A stretch of DNA of 41,941 nucleotides from NCBI GenBank assembly GCA_017621735.1, contig JAGASM010000008.1:1-41941 (forward strand), read 5' to 3'. Positions within the stretch are counted from its first letter, which is position 1, and each line of letters begins with the position of its first letter. This document shows, piece after piece, positions 15,746 to 23,400 of the stretch. Origin of the DNA: Clostridia bacterium. Its GTDB lineage: Bacteria; Bacillota; Clostridia; Christensenellales; Borkfalkiaceae. The notes below the pieces were generated by a model. It did not search any database. It was not told the DNA's origin and saw only the letters and a program-made list of their open reading frames with translations. The translations under genes were made by a program, and so were the position numbers.

Positions 15746-17911
15746 ATGAAAATAAAAAGCAAAGGCATATTTCTTTTCGCGCTTGCGACGGTTCTTTGCT
15801 TTGCAAGTGCTTGCGGGGAAAATGCGCGCAAAGACTATTTGATCGAATACGAAAGCGAAGGAGCGCAAACGCTTTCCGCTGCTACGGACGAACTTGCAAC
15901 CGCGAATGCGTCGAGCGTCGCATATTATAAGTTTAACGAAGGGAGTGGCGGCGTCATTCACGATGAAACGGGCGATCACGACGGGGTACTTGTAAACGGA
16001 AGCGCAGACAGTTGGGAAGAAGGGGAATACGGCAATGCGTTGGAATTTAAGACGAACCGCAATCAGTACGTGTACGTGGAAGATTCTCCCGACTTGTCCC
16101 CTTCGGCGATCACCATTGAAATGATCGTTAAATTCGAATCGGCATCCCGTTATATCACGTTGCAACGGCTTTTGTTTAAGGATTGGGCGTATAACGTATT
16201 TTTGGAAACGGCGGGAACGCCCTACCTCTCTTTCAACTTGTATACGGAAACAAATACGGCGTGGGAAACTGCAAAGGTGCGGTTAAACGGCGAAGTATTC
16301 GACGGGGAATATCATCATATTGCATTTTGCTATGACGGAACAACGGGGCTGACGCGCGCATACTTCGACTATTGGTGTGAAGATAGCGTCTATCTTGCGC
16401 CGGGGATGATTATGCCTTCTACCAAAAATTATCCGCTCTATATCGGTGCGGGATTTTGGGCGGACCGCGTGCAACAGGCGAGTACGGTAACCTTCGACAC
16501 GCTAAAAATATCCTCGTCTGCGCTTTATGCGTACGATTTTATCGGACCTGCGCCCCTTGACGACAATTATTTGACGGGGATTCAGCAAGAGGAAACGGTA
16601 GGGGAACTCATCAATGACGTTCCGTTCGTAGAAGAAAACGGCGCGCAGATCAAAGACGTTTCAACGGAAACGCTCGGTCAAATTACGGGAACGCCTTCGT
16701 ATACGTCGAACGGTTTGTATTTGGAACAAGGCGTAACGGAAGCACAGTTTACGGTTGACGAAGCGGATTACACGAGTGGAAATTTGGGCGTAGAAGTGGT
16801 GGTGAAGTTGGATGAAACGCATCGCCCGAACGAGTATACGCAACTTGACGGCACAATTTTGTACAAAGAAAACGATTTTATGATTTGTACCTACGTTTAC
16901 GATGCGGGCGGGGGAACACTCGGTTATATCGTAACCTTCCGCGTGAACATTGCGGACGCGGGGCTAATCAGTGTCGAAAATCAAATGTGCGTAAACTATA
17001 ATATTTACGACGGCAACGAACACCATCTTGCGCTCAATTATAACGCGTTGACAATGACGATGGACGGATATATTGACTACCGAAAGGTCATTTCAAAAAA
17101 CTTTTCGGATATGGCGGTTTCCGATACGCAGTTTACGATGACCGATTCTCCGATTCTCGTCGGGCGGAGCATCCATAATTGGCAAGGTGATGGTTGGTAT
17201 AGCCGCGTTCGCCTTTCGGACGGCAACGTTGCGACAAAAGATATGTACGGTTATGAGGAAGCGTCGGAGGGCGGCGGAACGGAAACGGGCGATCTCGTTG
17301 CAAACGTAACCTTTTCCGAACGCTTGGGCAGTATGGTTTCCATGGATTCGACTTCGTATGCAAACGACGCTTATTTGACGGGAGATGCGGCTTTCGTAAA
17401 CGAAGGGGAAGGCAGGGTGCTTTCAGTTCCCACCGAAAACGGCGGGGCTGCATATATGCAAAACAATGCGTCGCTCAACGGCTCGTCCGTGTCCGTTGTG
17501 CTCGACGTGAAGCTTTCCAGAAACCTTTCTTACGGGTTGCATCGCTTGGTATTCAAGGATTTTCAATACGATATCTGTATTGACGTCAAAAGCGGCGGGG
17601 TTGGAATTTCTTCCAAACTCAACACAAAAAAAGACGGGTGGATTACGCGGGTAAACGCGAGTGCGAACGAGCTTTTAGACGGTGAATGGCACCAAATCGC
17701 GATGACGTATAGCAGTAAAAACAGTCTTGTGTGCTTATATTTGGATGGCGAAAAAATTGCGTCGCAAAGTTGGGGCGGGGATCTCGTTGCAAGTGCGCAC
17801 GACTTGTATTTTGGTTCCGGATATTGGAACAACGCATTGCAACAAGGGTTTAGCGGAATGATTGACAATATTCGCATTTACAATTATGCAATTTCGGAGG
17901 AAACGTTATGA
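15746..17911 (+). CDS. Lipoprotein with three LamG-like (concanavalin A-like) domains
   Basis: Surface lipoprotein of 721 residues; lipobox FASAC, Cys23. It is built of three successive LamG-like domains, about 50-265, 290-505 and 515-720. Each carries the signature of a length-bearing strand followed by H-x2-x-hydrophobic-Y: GEYHHIAFCYDGTTG, GNEHHLALNYNALT and GEWHQIAMTYSSKN. Domains 1 and 3 also share LxRLxFKDxxYDxxxxxxx. No enzyme motif is seen, so carbohydrate or host-polymer binding is inferred. Its stop overlaps the next start by 4 bases (ATGA), which couples this extracellular protein to the lyxose isomerase. The ATG follows a weak GTGAGG. Confidence 0.82.
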   Translation: MKIKSKGIFLFALATVLCFASACGENARKDYLIEYESEGAQTLSAATDELATANASSVAYYKFNEGSGGVIHDETGDHDGVLVNGSADSWEEGEYGNALEFKTNRNQYVYVEDSPDLSPSAITIEMIVKFESASRYITLQRLLFKDWAYNVFLETAGTPYLSFNLYTETNTAWETAKVRLNGEVFDGEYHHIAFCYDGTTGLTRAYFDYWCEDSVYLAPGMIMPSTKNYPLYIGAGFWADRVQQASTVTFDTLKISSSALYAYDFIGPAPLDDNYLTGIQQEETVGELINDVPFVEENGAQIKDVSTETLGQITGTPSYTSNGLYLEQGVTEAQFTVDEADYTSGNLGVEVVVKLDETHRPNEYTQLDGTILYKENDFMICTYVYDAGGGTLGYIVTFRVNIADAGLISVENQMCVNYNIYDGNEHHLALNYNALTMTMDGYIDYRKVISKNFSDMAVSDTQFTMTDSPILVGRSIHNWQGDGWYSRVRLSDGNVATKDMYGYEEASEGGGTETGDLVANVTFSERLGSMVSMDSTSYANDAYLTGDAAFVNEGEGRVLSVPTENGGAAYMQNNASLNGSSVSVVLDVKLSRNLSYGLHRLVFKDFQYDICIDVKSGGVGISSKLNTKKDGWITRVNASANELLDGEWHQIAMTYSSKNSLVCLYLDGEKIASQSWGGDLVASAHDLYFGSGYWNNALQQGFSGMIDNIRIYNYAISEETL

Positions 17912-18435
17912 AGAGAGAAGAATACGAGAATATTCGCGCTCGAGCACTTGCAATGTATGAACGGGCGGGAATTGTTTTGACCGACAAGGAAAAGGAAAAT
18001 TTAGAGGTCGCCGATTTTGGTCTTGGCGATATCGAACGGTTGGGATTGCAGTTGATCACGTATATCAATACCGACCGCGTTTGTGCAAAAGAAATGGTGC
18101 TTTTCCCCAGACAAACGTGTCCCGAGCACATGCACGTTGATACGGACGGGCAAAAGGGGAAGGAAGAAACGTTCCGTTGCAGGTATGGAAAAGTATATCT
18201 TTACGTGGAAGGAGAAAACAACGCGCAAGGCGTGCAACTTCCTCCAACGCCTGTTACGGCGTTTCACGAGGTCGTCTTGAACGAAGGGGAACAGTATACG
18301 ATTATGCCGTATACAAAGCATTGGTTCCGTGGCGGAAAAGACGGCGCGGTCATTTCGGAGTTTTCCACGCGCAGTACGGATGAAACGGACGTGTTCACCG
18401 ATTCTAACGTAGTGCGGGCACCAAAGGTTGAATAA
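17908..18435 (+). CDS. D-lyxose isomerase (D-lyxose/D-mannose family cupin isomerase)
   Basis: Cupin-fold sugar isomerase of 175 residues. D-lyxose ketol-isomerase interconverts D-lyxose and D-xylulose, and some members use D-mannose/D-fructose. The metal ligands of the family are visible: His74 and His76 (PEHMHVD), Glu87 (GKEETFRCRYG) and His138 (YTKHWFRGG). It overlaps the upstream lipoprotein gene by 4 bases and is the last gene before a strong terminator. With xylulokinase next to it, the expected flow is D-lyxose to D-xylulose to D-xylulose 5-phosphate; no xylose isomerase gene is present. Confidence 0.9.
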   Translation: MKREEYENIRARALAMYERAGIVLTDKEKENLEVADFGLGDIERLGLQLITYINTDRVCAKEMVLFPRQTCPEHMHVDTDGQKGKEETFRCRYGKVYLYVEGENNAQGVQLPPTPVTAFHEVVLNEGEQYTIMPYTKHWFRGGKDGAVISEFSTRSTDETDVFTDSNVVRAPKVE

Positions 18436-18440
18436 AAAGA

Positions 18441-18466
18441 AAAGGGGGACTCGTCCCCCTTTTTTT
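18441..18466 (+). terminator. Terminator of the carbohydrate operon
   Basis: GGGGGAC, loop TC, GTCCCCC followed by seven T residues. It ends the run of genes that starts at 4499. Confidence 0.92.
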
Positions 18467-18485
18467 GTAAAAGGGGGTTTGGGTA

Positions 18486-18514
18486 TGGACAAAGCGGTTG
18501 ATTTATGTTATAAT
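18486..18514 (+). promoter_or_regulatory. xylB promoter
   Basis: TGGACA (18486-18491), 17-base spacer, TATAAT (18509-18514): a near-consensus promoter placing the start near 18521. Confidence 0.8.
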
Positions 18515-18522
18515 AAAGAAAA

Positions 18523-18540
18523 TTTTGCGCAAACGCAAAA
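18523..18540 (+). promoter_or_regulatory. Inverted repeat at the xylB transcription start
   Basis: TTTTGCG, 4-base gap, CGCAAAA. It begins about 2 bases after the predicted start and ends just before the ribosome binding site, a position suited to a repressor operator or a small leader hairpin. Confidence 0.45.
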
Positions 18541-18555
18541 AGTGGAGAATGAAAA

Positions 18556-19980
18556 ATGTATTATATCGGACTTGATTTGGGGACGAGTGGATTAAAAGGT
18601 TTGCTCGTTTCGGAAAAGGGAGAAATTGTACGCGAAGGGAGTGCGGGGTACCCCGTATGCTATCCTAAAAGCGGGTGGAGCGAGCAAAATCCCGAGGACT
18701 GGTACACGGCGGCGAAAAAGGTATTAAAGGAACTTTCCGCGGGTGTAGAAGAGGAAGTCGTCGGTGTTTCCATCGGCGGACAAATGCACGGGCTTGTGCT
18801 TTTGGACGAAAACGACGCGGTCATTCGCCCGGCGATCTTGTGGAACGACGGTCGGTGTGAAGAACAAACGCAATATCTCAACGGCGTTGTCGGGAAGGAA
18901 ACGTTGAACAAGTATACCGCGAACGTGGCGTTTGCCGGATTTACTGCGCCTAAAATTTTGTGGGTAAAAGAAAAAGAACCGCAAAACTTTTCCAAAATTA
19001 AAAAATTGATGCTTCCCAAAGATTACCTTGCCTATCGCTTGACAGGGGTGTATTCGACCGATTATTCAGACGCAAGCGGAATGCTTCTTTTGGACGTAAA
19101 AAACAAGCGGTGGAGCAAAGAGATGCTCGAACTTTGTTCGGTGAAAGAAGAATGGCTTCCAAAGTTATACGAAAGTTATGAGGTAACGGGCAAGGTAAAC
19201 TTACTTCCCAACGCATACATGACGGCGGGCGCGGGGGATAACGCCGCGGCGGCAATGGGTACGGGTACAGTGGAAGAAGGGGACTGCAACCTTTCTCTCG
19301 GCACGAGCGGTACGGTGTTTATCGCGGGGAATTCGTTTATGCCGAGCAAGGCAAACGCGCTGCACAGTTTTGCGCATGCGACGGGAAAGTGGCACTTGAT
19401 GGGGTGCATTTTGTCGGCGGCAAGCGCGAATAAATGGTGGTTGGAAGAAATTCTTAAAACGACCGATTACGACGGGGCAACGAAAAACGTAACGCTCGGC
19501 GAAGGGGGCGTGTACTTCCTTCCCTATTTGATGGGGGAAAGGAGTCCGCATAACGACGTAACCGCGCGGGGTGCGTTCTTGGGGCTTTGTGCAAATACGA
19601 CGAGGGAAGAGATGTGCCTTTCCGTTTTGGAAGGGGTGAGTTTTGCGCTTCGCGATTGCGTGGAGTGCGCAAGAGAAGAAGGACTTCAAATTACGCGCGC
19701 GACGGTGTGCGGCGGCGGCGCAAAGAGCAAACTTTGGCGGCGCATTTTAGCAAACGTCTTAAACGTAGAAATCGTTTCTTTGGAAACGGAGCAAGGACCT
19801 TCTTACGGGGCGGCGATTCTCGCGATGATCGGAACGGGGCGCTTAAAGGATGCAAGCGAGGCAAAGGCGTTTGCAAGAGAAAAGGAGCGTATTTCTCCCG
19901 AACCCGATCTCGTGCAAAAATATCAAAAAAAATACGATACGTATCGTAAATTTTATCCCGCATTAAAGGGAATTTTATAA
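18556..19980 (+). CDS. xylB: Xylulokinase
   Basis: FGGY-family kinase, 474 residues, phosphorylating D-xylulose with ATP to D-xylulose 5-phosphate for the pentose phosphate pathway. The N-terminal DLGTSGLKGLL is the phosphate-1 motif; GGQMHGLVLLD is characteristic of xylulokinases, as is ILWNDGRCEEQ. SLGTSGTVF and a C-terminal VCGGGAKSKLWRRILANV complete the ATPase fold. It has its own promoter and terminator, so it can be expressed independently of the isomerase operon that precedes it. GGAG lies 8 bases before the ATG. Confidence 0.95.
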   Translation: MYYIGLDLGTSGLKGLLVSEKGEIVREGSAGYPVCYPKSGWSEQNPEDWYTAAKKVLKELSAGVEEEVVGVSIGGQMHGLVLLDENDAVIRPAILWNDGRCEEQTQYLNGVVGKETLNKYTANVAFAGFTAPKILWVKEKEPQNFSKIKKLMLPKDYLAYRLTGVYSTDYSDASGMLLLDVKNKRWSKEMLELCSVKEEWLPKLYESYEVTGKVNLLPNAYMTAGAGDNAAAAMGTGTVEEGDCNLSLGTSGTVFIAGNSFMPSKANALHSFAHATGKWHLMGCILSAASANKWWLEEILKTTDYDGATKNVTLGEGGVYFLPYLMGERSPHNDVTARGAFLGLCANTTREEMCLSVLEGVSFALRDCVECAREEGLQITRATVCGGGAKSKLWRRILANVLNVEIVSLETEQGPSYGAAILAMIGTGRLKDASEAKAFAREKERISPEPDLVQKYQKKYDTYRKFYPALKGIL

Positions 19981-20008
19981 AAAACCGCCCGTAAGGGCGG
20001 TTTTTTTT
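19981..20008. terminator. Terminator between convergent xylB and the HIRAN-like gene
   Basis: AACCGCCC, loop GTAA, GGGCGGTT followed by a T-run on the plus strand. The A-run on the other side allows use in both directions. Confidence 0.9.
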
Positions 20009-20393
20009 AGATGTCGACGAGGGAAACGGAAATGATTAAGACGGGAATTTCAAGCATGTAGTTCGCGCTTTTTATCACCGTTTTCAGCGTTTTTCCGCCG
20101 TCGAGAAGATTGCAAATAATCTCTTCATCGAATTCTCCTATTTTCCCAACCTTGATTGCGTCTTTTGTGTAGACGTTGACGTTTCGGCCGTTATACGGTG
20201 TTTTCTCGTGTTTCAAGAGAAGTTTGTCCCCTTCGCGCAGGCGAAGAAATTGCGAGGGCGCGCAATAATCGCTTATGTGATAAACGCTCAGTTCGGTTAA
20301 ATAAATTTCCTTGATAAACGGTTTTAAGATGCTCGAAAGCCCGTTTTTTCCGTACTCTTGTAAGGCGGCGGAAGTTATGATCAAATCGTTCAC
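20007..20393 (-). CDS. HIRAN-like domain protein
   Basis: Protein of 128 residues, third gene of an uncharacterised operon. Residues about 29-105 look like a HIRAN domain: LREGDKLLLKHEKTPYNGRN, then VNVYTKDAIKVGKIG and a helix ending in LLDGG. HIRAN domains in other proteins bind DNA ends or stalled forks, and stand-alone bacterial forms are of unknown function. The start is GTG at 20393, one base after the upstream stop, with GGAGG 10 bases before it. The assignment rests on pattern recognition only. Confidence 0.65.
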   Translation of the reverse strand: MNDLIITSAALQEYGKNGLSSILKPFIKEIYLTELSVYHISDYCAPSQFLRLREGDKLLLKHEKTPYNGRNVNVYTKDAIKVGKIGEFDEEIICNLLDGGKTLKTVIKSANYMLEIPVLIISVSLVDI

Positions 20394-20394
20394 G

Positions 20395-21180
20395 TCAGTT
20401 TATTTCCTCCGTAATTTGGAACGTTTCGACGATCTCTAAAAGTTGCGCAAGATAACGCTCGTATTCTTCGATCTCATCCAAAAACTGTTGGTTTGTTTCG
20501 GCGACCAACTCTTTGCTTTTCAAAATGAATTTGTAGCGATAAGGATCGTTGTTGATGATCTCGTCGATTTCCGTTTGGATCTTTGCAATTCGTTCGGACC
20601 AATCGGGGATTTCGAGCAATTCTTCCGCTTCCGCTTGTATTCCGTTTGACTTTAAGAAGTCGAGAATGAGCACTTGCGCCTCTCGCATGGCGTCAATATC
20701 GTTGCGAAGGTGCGCGTCTTTTGTCTTTTCCCATAACATTTTTGCCGTTTCGTCGTCGGAAAGTTCCGGGTGAAGGTCGGGGTGCAGGAGCGCCGCCAAC
20801 TTTCGATACAATTTTTTGATGTTCAGCAAAGCGAGCGAGGAAATATGGCGTTTCGTATCATCCTGTTGCTCTTCAATGATAAAGTTCAGTTTGTCGTAAT
20901 ATTCTTGCAATCCGCTTTCTACAAATAAGTTCAACTCTTCCCGATCGATTGTTTCGTTGCGGTTAAGGCGCGCTTGGCAGTAGGAGATGATCTTTTTGTT
21001 TTTTACGCATTCGATTTGCAAAGTCAACCGCTTTTCAAGTAATTGTCCAAAAGTACGGATATATCGGCGCAAAATATTTTCTTCTTCCCGCCTCAATTCG
21101 TCCCGATTGATAATCAACTCACGGTAGATGTTAAAATCATTCGAGTTTTCCGTATAAATTTGTTCATGAAGTTCAAACAT
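20395..21180 (-). CDS. J-domain-like coiled-coil protein
   Basis: Protein of 261 residues rich in Glu and Lys. Residues about 20-110 form a long helical, probably coiled-coil region. A J-like motif follows: KKLYRKLAALLHPDLHPEL (122-140) with HPD at 133-135, then the helix III equivalent to about 170. A second helical stretch runs from 190 to 255. HPD is the motif by which J-proteins stimulate Hsp70 ATPase, so partnership with DnaK is inferred. Here the J part is internal and shortened, unlike canonical DnaJ. The ATG overlaps the upstream stop by 8 bases and follows GGAGGT. Confidence 0.72.
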   Translation of the reverse strand: MFELHEQIYTENSNDFNIYRELIINRDELRREEENILRRYIRTFGQLLEKRLTLQIECVKNKKIISYCQARLNRNETIDREELNLFVESGLQEYYDKLNFIIEEQQDDTKRHISSLALLNIKKLYRKLAALLHPDLHPELSDDETAKMLWEKTKDAHLRNDIDAMREAQVLILDFLKSNGIQAEAEELLEIPDWSERIAKIQTEIDEIINNDPYRYKFILKSKELVAETNQQFLDEIEEYERYLAQLLEIVETFQITEEIN

Positions 21181-22480
21181 GTATTACCTCCAAACTTGTT
21201 ATCTCTTCGCTCATCTTATGAATTGATTGCCCGTTTATCTTCGCGCGGTCGAAAAATTCAACGGCGTTACGGTAATAGTTGTTACCGAATTTTACAATCA
21301 GTTCCCCGTCGCAATCGACCGTTTCCACGGTGAACGTCTTGCGGTTATGGACGCGAAAGCGAATGCAAACGGGCTTTTGAAGAAGTACGATTACGTCGTA
21401 CAGTTCCGCAAGTTCTTCTTTAAACGGGAATACGGAATAGTACAACTCTAAAAATTCTCGCCATAAAGTTCCTGATTCGTTTATTTCCGTTTCCGACAAT
21501 GCCTCTAATGCCGGTTTATAGTTTGTCATAATTTTGAAAAACGCCTCTTTTTCGCCGTGTTCTTTTTCGATCCTCGCAAGTTCTAAAACGGCGAAGTGAA
21601 TAAAAACAAGCAGGGTGGAATCTTCCCAATCGGCGAGGCATTCGTCGTAAATGCTTCGAATGAGTGTTTCATATTTAAGGATATCCCTTTTTACGTGTAA
21701 CCCGTTTTTGTGCATGAGGGCAAGATGGTATCGGCTTTTCAAATTTCCAAGCCGTTCCGCGTGGGAAAAGCAGCGGTATGCTTTTTCAAAGTTCGGTGTT
21801 CCGTGTCGACCGTATAAGTAATTCTCTCCAAGCGTATCTAAAACGCCAGGGCTGTTTTTTCCGTCGTTTTCGTACGTCTTTGCAAAAAGAGAAAATTTTC
21901 CGCGTGCGACGTATTCAAAGGGGAGAGCCTGCCACTCATCGTAAAAATCGTTATCATAGCGGTTTTTCAACGCGCGGAAATATTCGGGGAAGAGGGAAGG
22001 ATGCTCACAATCTAAACCGTTATGCCATGCACTTATAATGTGATTGTTGCGTTTTTCTTCTTGTTTTGCGGTTTCCTCTTCCTGCGCCTTGCAGAGTGCC
22101 CAAGTTTTTAGGTCGGGGAGCGTATCCCTTCCGCAAACAAGGTCGACCGTTTGCAAAAGATCGGAAAGGGAACATTCTTTCTTAAAAACCCGTTTTGTTT
22201 GCCCTTCGCCAAACGTAAGAAAAGCAAAATATTCGTCTAATTTGTCGTAATCTTTTTGTTTGTATGCTTGAAAAAGGGTAATCGGCGCACTTTGCGTGGG
22301 GCTGACGGGGTAGTGCGCGCTGTAATTGATAAGGCGTATTGTAGCGATATCGCCGTAATAGTTATTGAGGAGAGAAATTCGTTTTTTTGCCGTTTGCAAT
22401 AACGCTTGACAGTTTTGCGCGCCTTTTGTTAACCGGATGTGGAATTCTTCTCCATAGATGATGTCGCCGTAAATTTTCAT
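21173..22480 (-). CDS. Sel1-repeat protein of unknown function
   Basis: Cytoplasmic protein of 435 residues, first gene of a three-gene operon. Residues about 213-280 contain Sel1/TPR-like helical pairs (LGENYLYGRHGTPNFEKAY; RYHLALMHKNG), a scaffold for protein binding. The N-terminal 60 residues and C-terminal 60 residues are beta-rich and unrecognised. Residues 70-210 are helical and charged. The start follows AAAGGAT. Overlap with the J-like gene argues for coupled translation and probably a physical complex; the process served is unknown. Confidence 0.7.
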   Translation of the reverse strand: MKIYGDIIYGEEFHIRLTKGAQNCQALLQTAKKRISLLNNYYGDIATIRLINYSAHYPVSPTQSAPITLFQAYKQKDYDKLDEYFAFLTFGEGQTKRVFKKECSLSDLLQTVDLVCGRDTLPDLKTWALCKAQEEETAKQEEKRNNHIISAWHNGLDCEHPSLFPEYFRALKNRYDNDFYDEWQALPFEYVARGKFSLFAKTYENDGKNSPGVLDTLGENYLYGRHGTPNFEKAYRCFSHAERLGNLKSRYHLALMHKNGLHVKRDILKYETLIRSIYDECLADWEDSTLLVFIHFAVLELARIEKEHGEKEAFFKIMTNYKPALEALSETEINESGTLWREFLELYYSVFPFKEELAELYDVIVLLQKPVCIRFRVHNRKTFTVETVDCDGELIVKFGNNYYRNAVEFFDRAKINGQSIHKMSEEITSLEVIHV

Positions 22481-22554
22481 ATCCTTTGATCCTTACGTAA
22501 ATAGGGTACTACGCGCGAAAATGAAAGTCAATCAAGATAAAGCGGTACTCCTTG

Positions 22555-22578
22555 AAATGTCGTGAAACGACGACATTT
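22555..22578. promoter_or_regulatory. Inverted repeat upstream of the Sel1-J-HIRAN operon
   Basis: AAATGTCGT, 6-base gap, ACGACATTT: a perfect 9-bp dyad about 75 bp before the operon's first codon. A weak minus-strand promoter TTGACT-17-TACCCT lies closer to the gene. Operator or hairpin; not resolved. A second short palindrome, TTCAAATTTGAA, lies near 22624-22635. Confidence 0.4.
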
Positions 22579-22695
22579 GATTGCTTATTTCGTTGAAAAA
22601 AACGGTTGTAAAATGAAATGGTGTTTCAAATTTGAATGAATTGCATTAAGCGGTGGAAAAGACGTTTGATTTGGGGAAAAAGGTCGTCGCTCGCG

Positions 22696-23192
22696 CCTAA
22701 AAAGACGGTTGTTTTGGTGTACCCTTGGATATTGCCCAAAGGACAAAGCGTCGTCGCTCGCGGACATGGCGGGGTGAAAGGGAATAGTCGTTTCTCGCTC
22801 CTCGCGCGAACCAACGGGAAAGCGTTGTTTCTCATCAACCGAATACACAAAAAACAACCGCCTAAAAAGACGGTTGTTTTTGGTGTACCCTTGGATATTG
22901 CCCAAAGGGCAAAGGGTCGTCGCTTGCGGGCATGGCGGGGTGAAAGGGAATAGTCGTTTCTCGCTCCTCGCACGAACCAACGGGAAAACGTTCTTTCTCA
23001 TCAATCGAATACACGAAAAACAACCGCCTAAAAAGACGGTTGTTTTTGGCGTACCCTTGGATATTGCCCAAAGGACAAAGCGTCGTCGCTCGCGGGCATG
23101 GCGGGGTGAAAGGGAATAGTCGTTTCTCGCTCCTCGCGCGAACCAACGGGAAAGCGTTCTTTCTCATCAATCGAATACACAAAAAACAACCG
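22696..23192. repeat. Three tandem 165-166 bp repeats next to tRNA-Arg
   Basis: Units start at 22696, 22861 and 23027; the next period begins at 23193 and runs into the tRNA gene. Each unit opens with the terminator hairpin of the tRNA and then TGGTGTACCC, the last 10 bases of the tRNA gene on this strand. About 130 bp of unrelated sequence follows. A truncated piece (GTCGTCGCTCGCG) precedes unit 1. All three units share GACGG where the tRNA-proximal hairpin has GGCGG, so they were copied from one another. The open minus-strand frames through the array are a repeat artefact. Confidence 0.9.
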
Positions 23193-23210
23193 CCTAAAAA
23201 GGCGGTTGTT
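23185..23210 (-). terminator. tRNA-Arg terminator
   Basis: AACAACCGCC paired with GGCGGTTGTT around a TAAAAA loop, immediately after the tRNA 3' end on the minus strand and followed there by a T-run. Copies with one mismatch open every repeat unit at 22696-23192. Confidence 0.85.
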
Positions 23211-23212
23211 TT

Positions 23213-23289
23213 TGGTGTACCCGATTGGATTCGAACCAACGGCACCAGGCGTCGGAGGCCTGTGCTCTATCCAGCTGAGCTACGGATAC
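23213..23289 (-). tRNA. tRNA-Arg(CCG)
   Basis: 77 bases on the minus strand with an encoded CCA end. The acceptor pairs GTATCCG with CGGGTAC (one G-U), the D arm contains AGCTCAGCTGGATAGAGC, the anticodon stem is CAGGC/GCCTG with loop CTCCGAC giving anticodon CCG, and the T arm reads GTTGGTTCGAATCCAAT. An extended -10 (TGTTATAAT, 23316-23324) lies about 20 bases upstream. Confidence 0.96.
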
Positions 23290-23343
23290 AAGTGATAAGT
23301 TGTTTTCCATACGGTATTATAACATATCTTTTGCAAAAATGCT

Positions 23344-23371
23344 TTGATTTTTCAGTCGAATATGCTAAAAT
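23344..23371 (+). promoter_or_regulatory. mnmA promoter
   Basis: TTGATT (23344-23349), 16-base spacer, TAAAAT (23366-23371), divergent from the tRNA promoter. Confidence 0.55.
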
Positions 23372-23400
23372 AAATACGAATTTTTTTGAGGAAGTGGCAT

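Noticed and set aside
22696..23192. CRISPR array
   Set aside because: The units are 165-166 bp and nearly identical throughout, without short repeats and unique spacers; no cas gene is present.
22585..23245. Minus-strand open frames through the tandem repeats, with a recurring FPLVRARSEKRLFPF motif
   Set aside because: The periodicity follows the DNA repeat and includes tRNA and terminator sequence; no ribosome binding site. Treated as a DNA repeat, not a protein.
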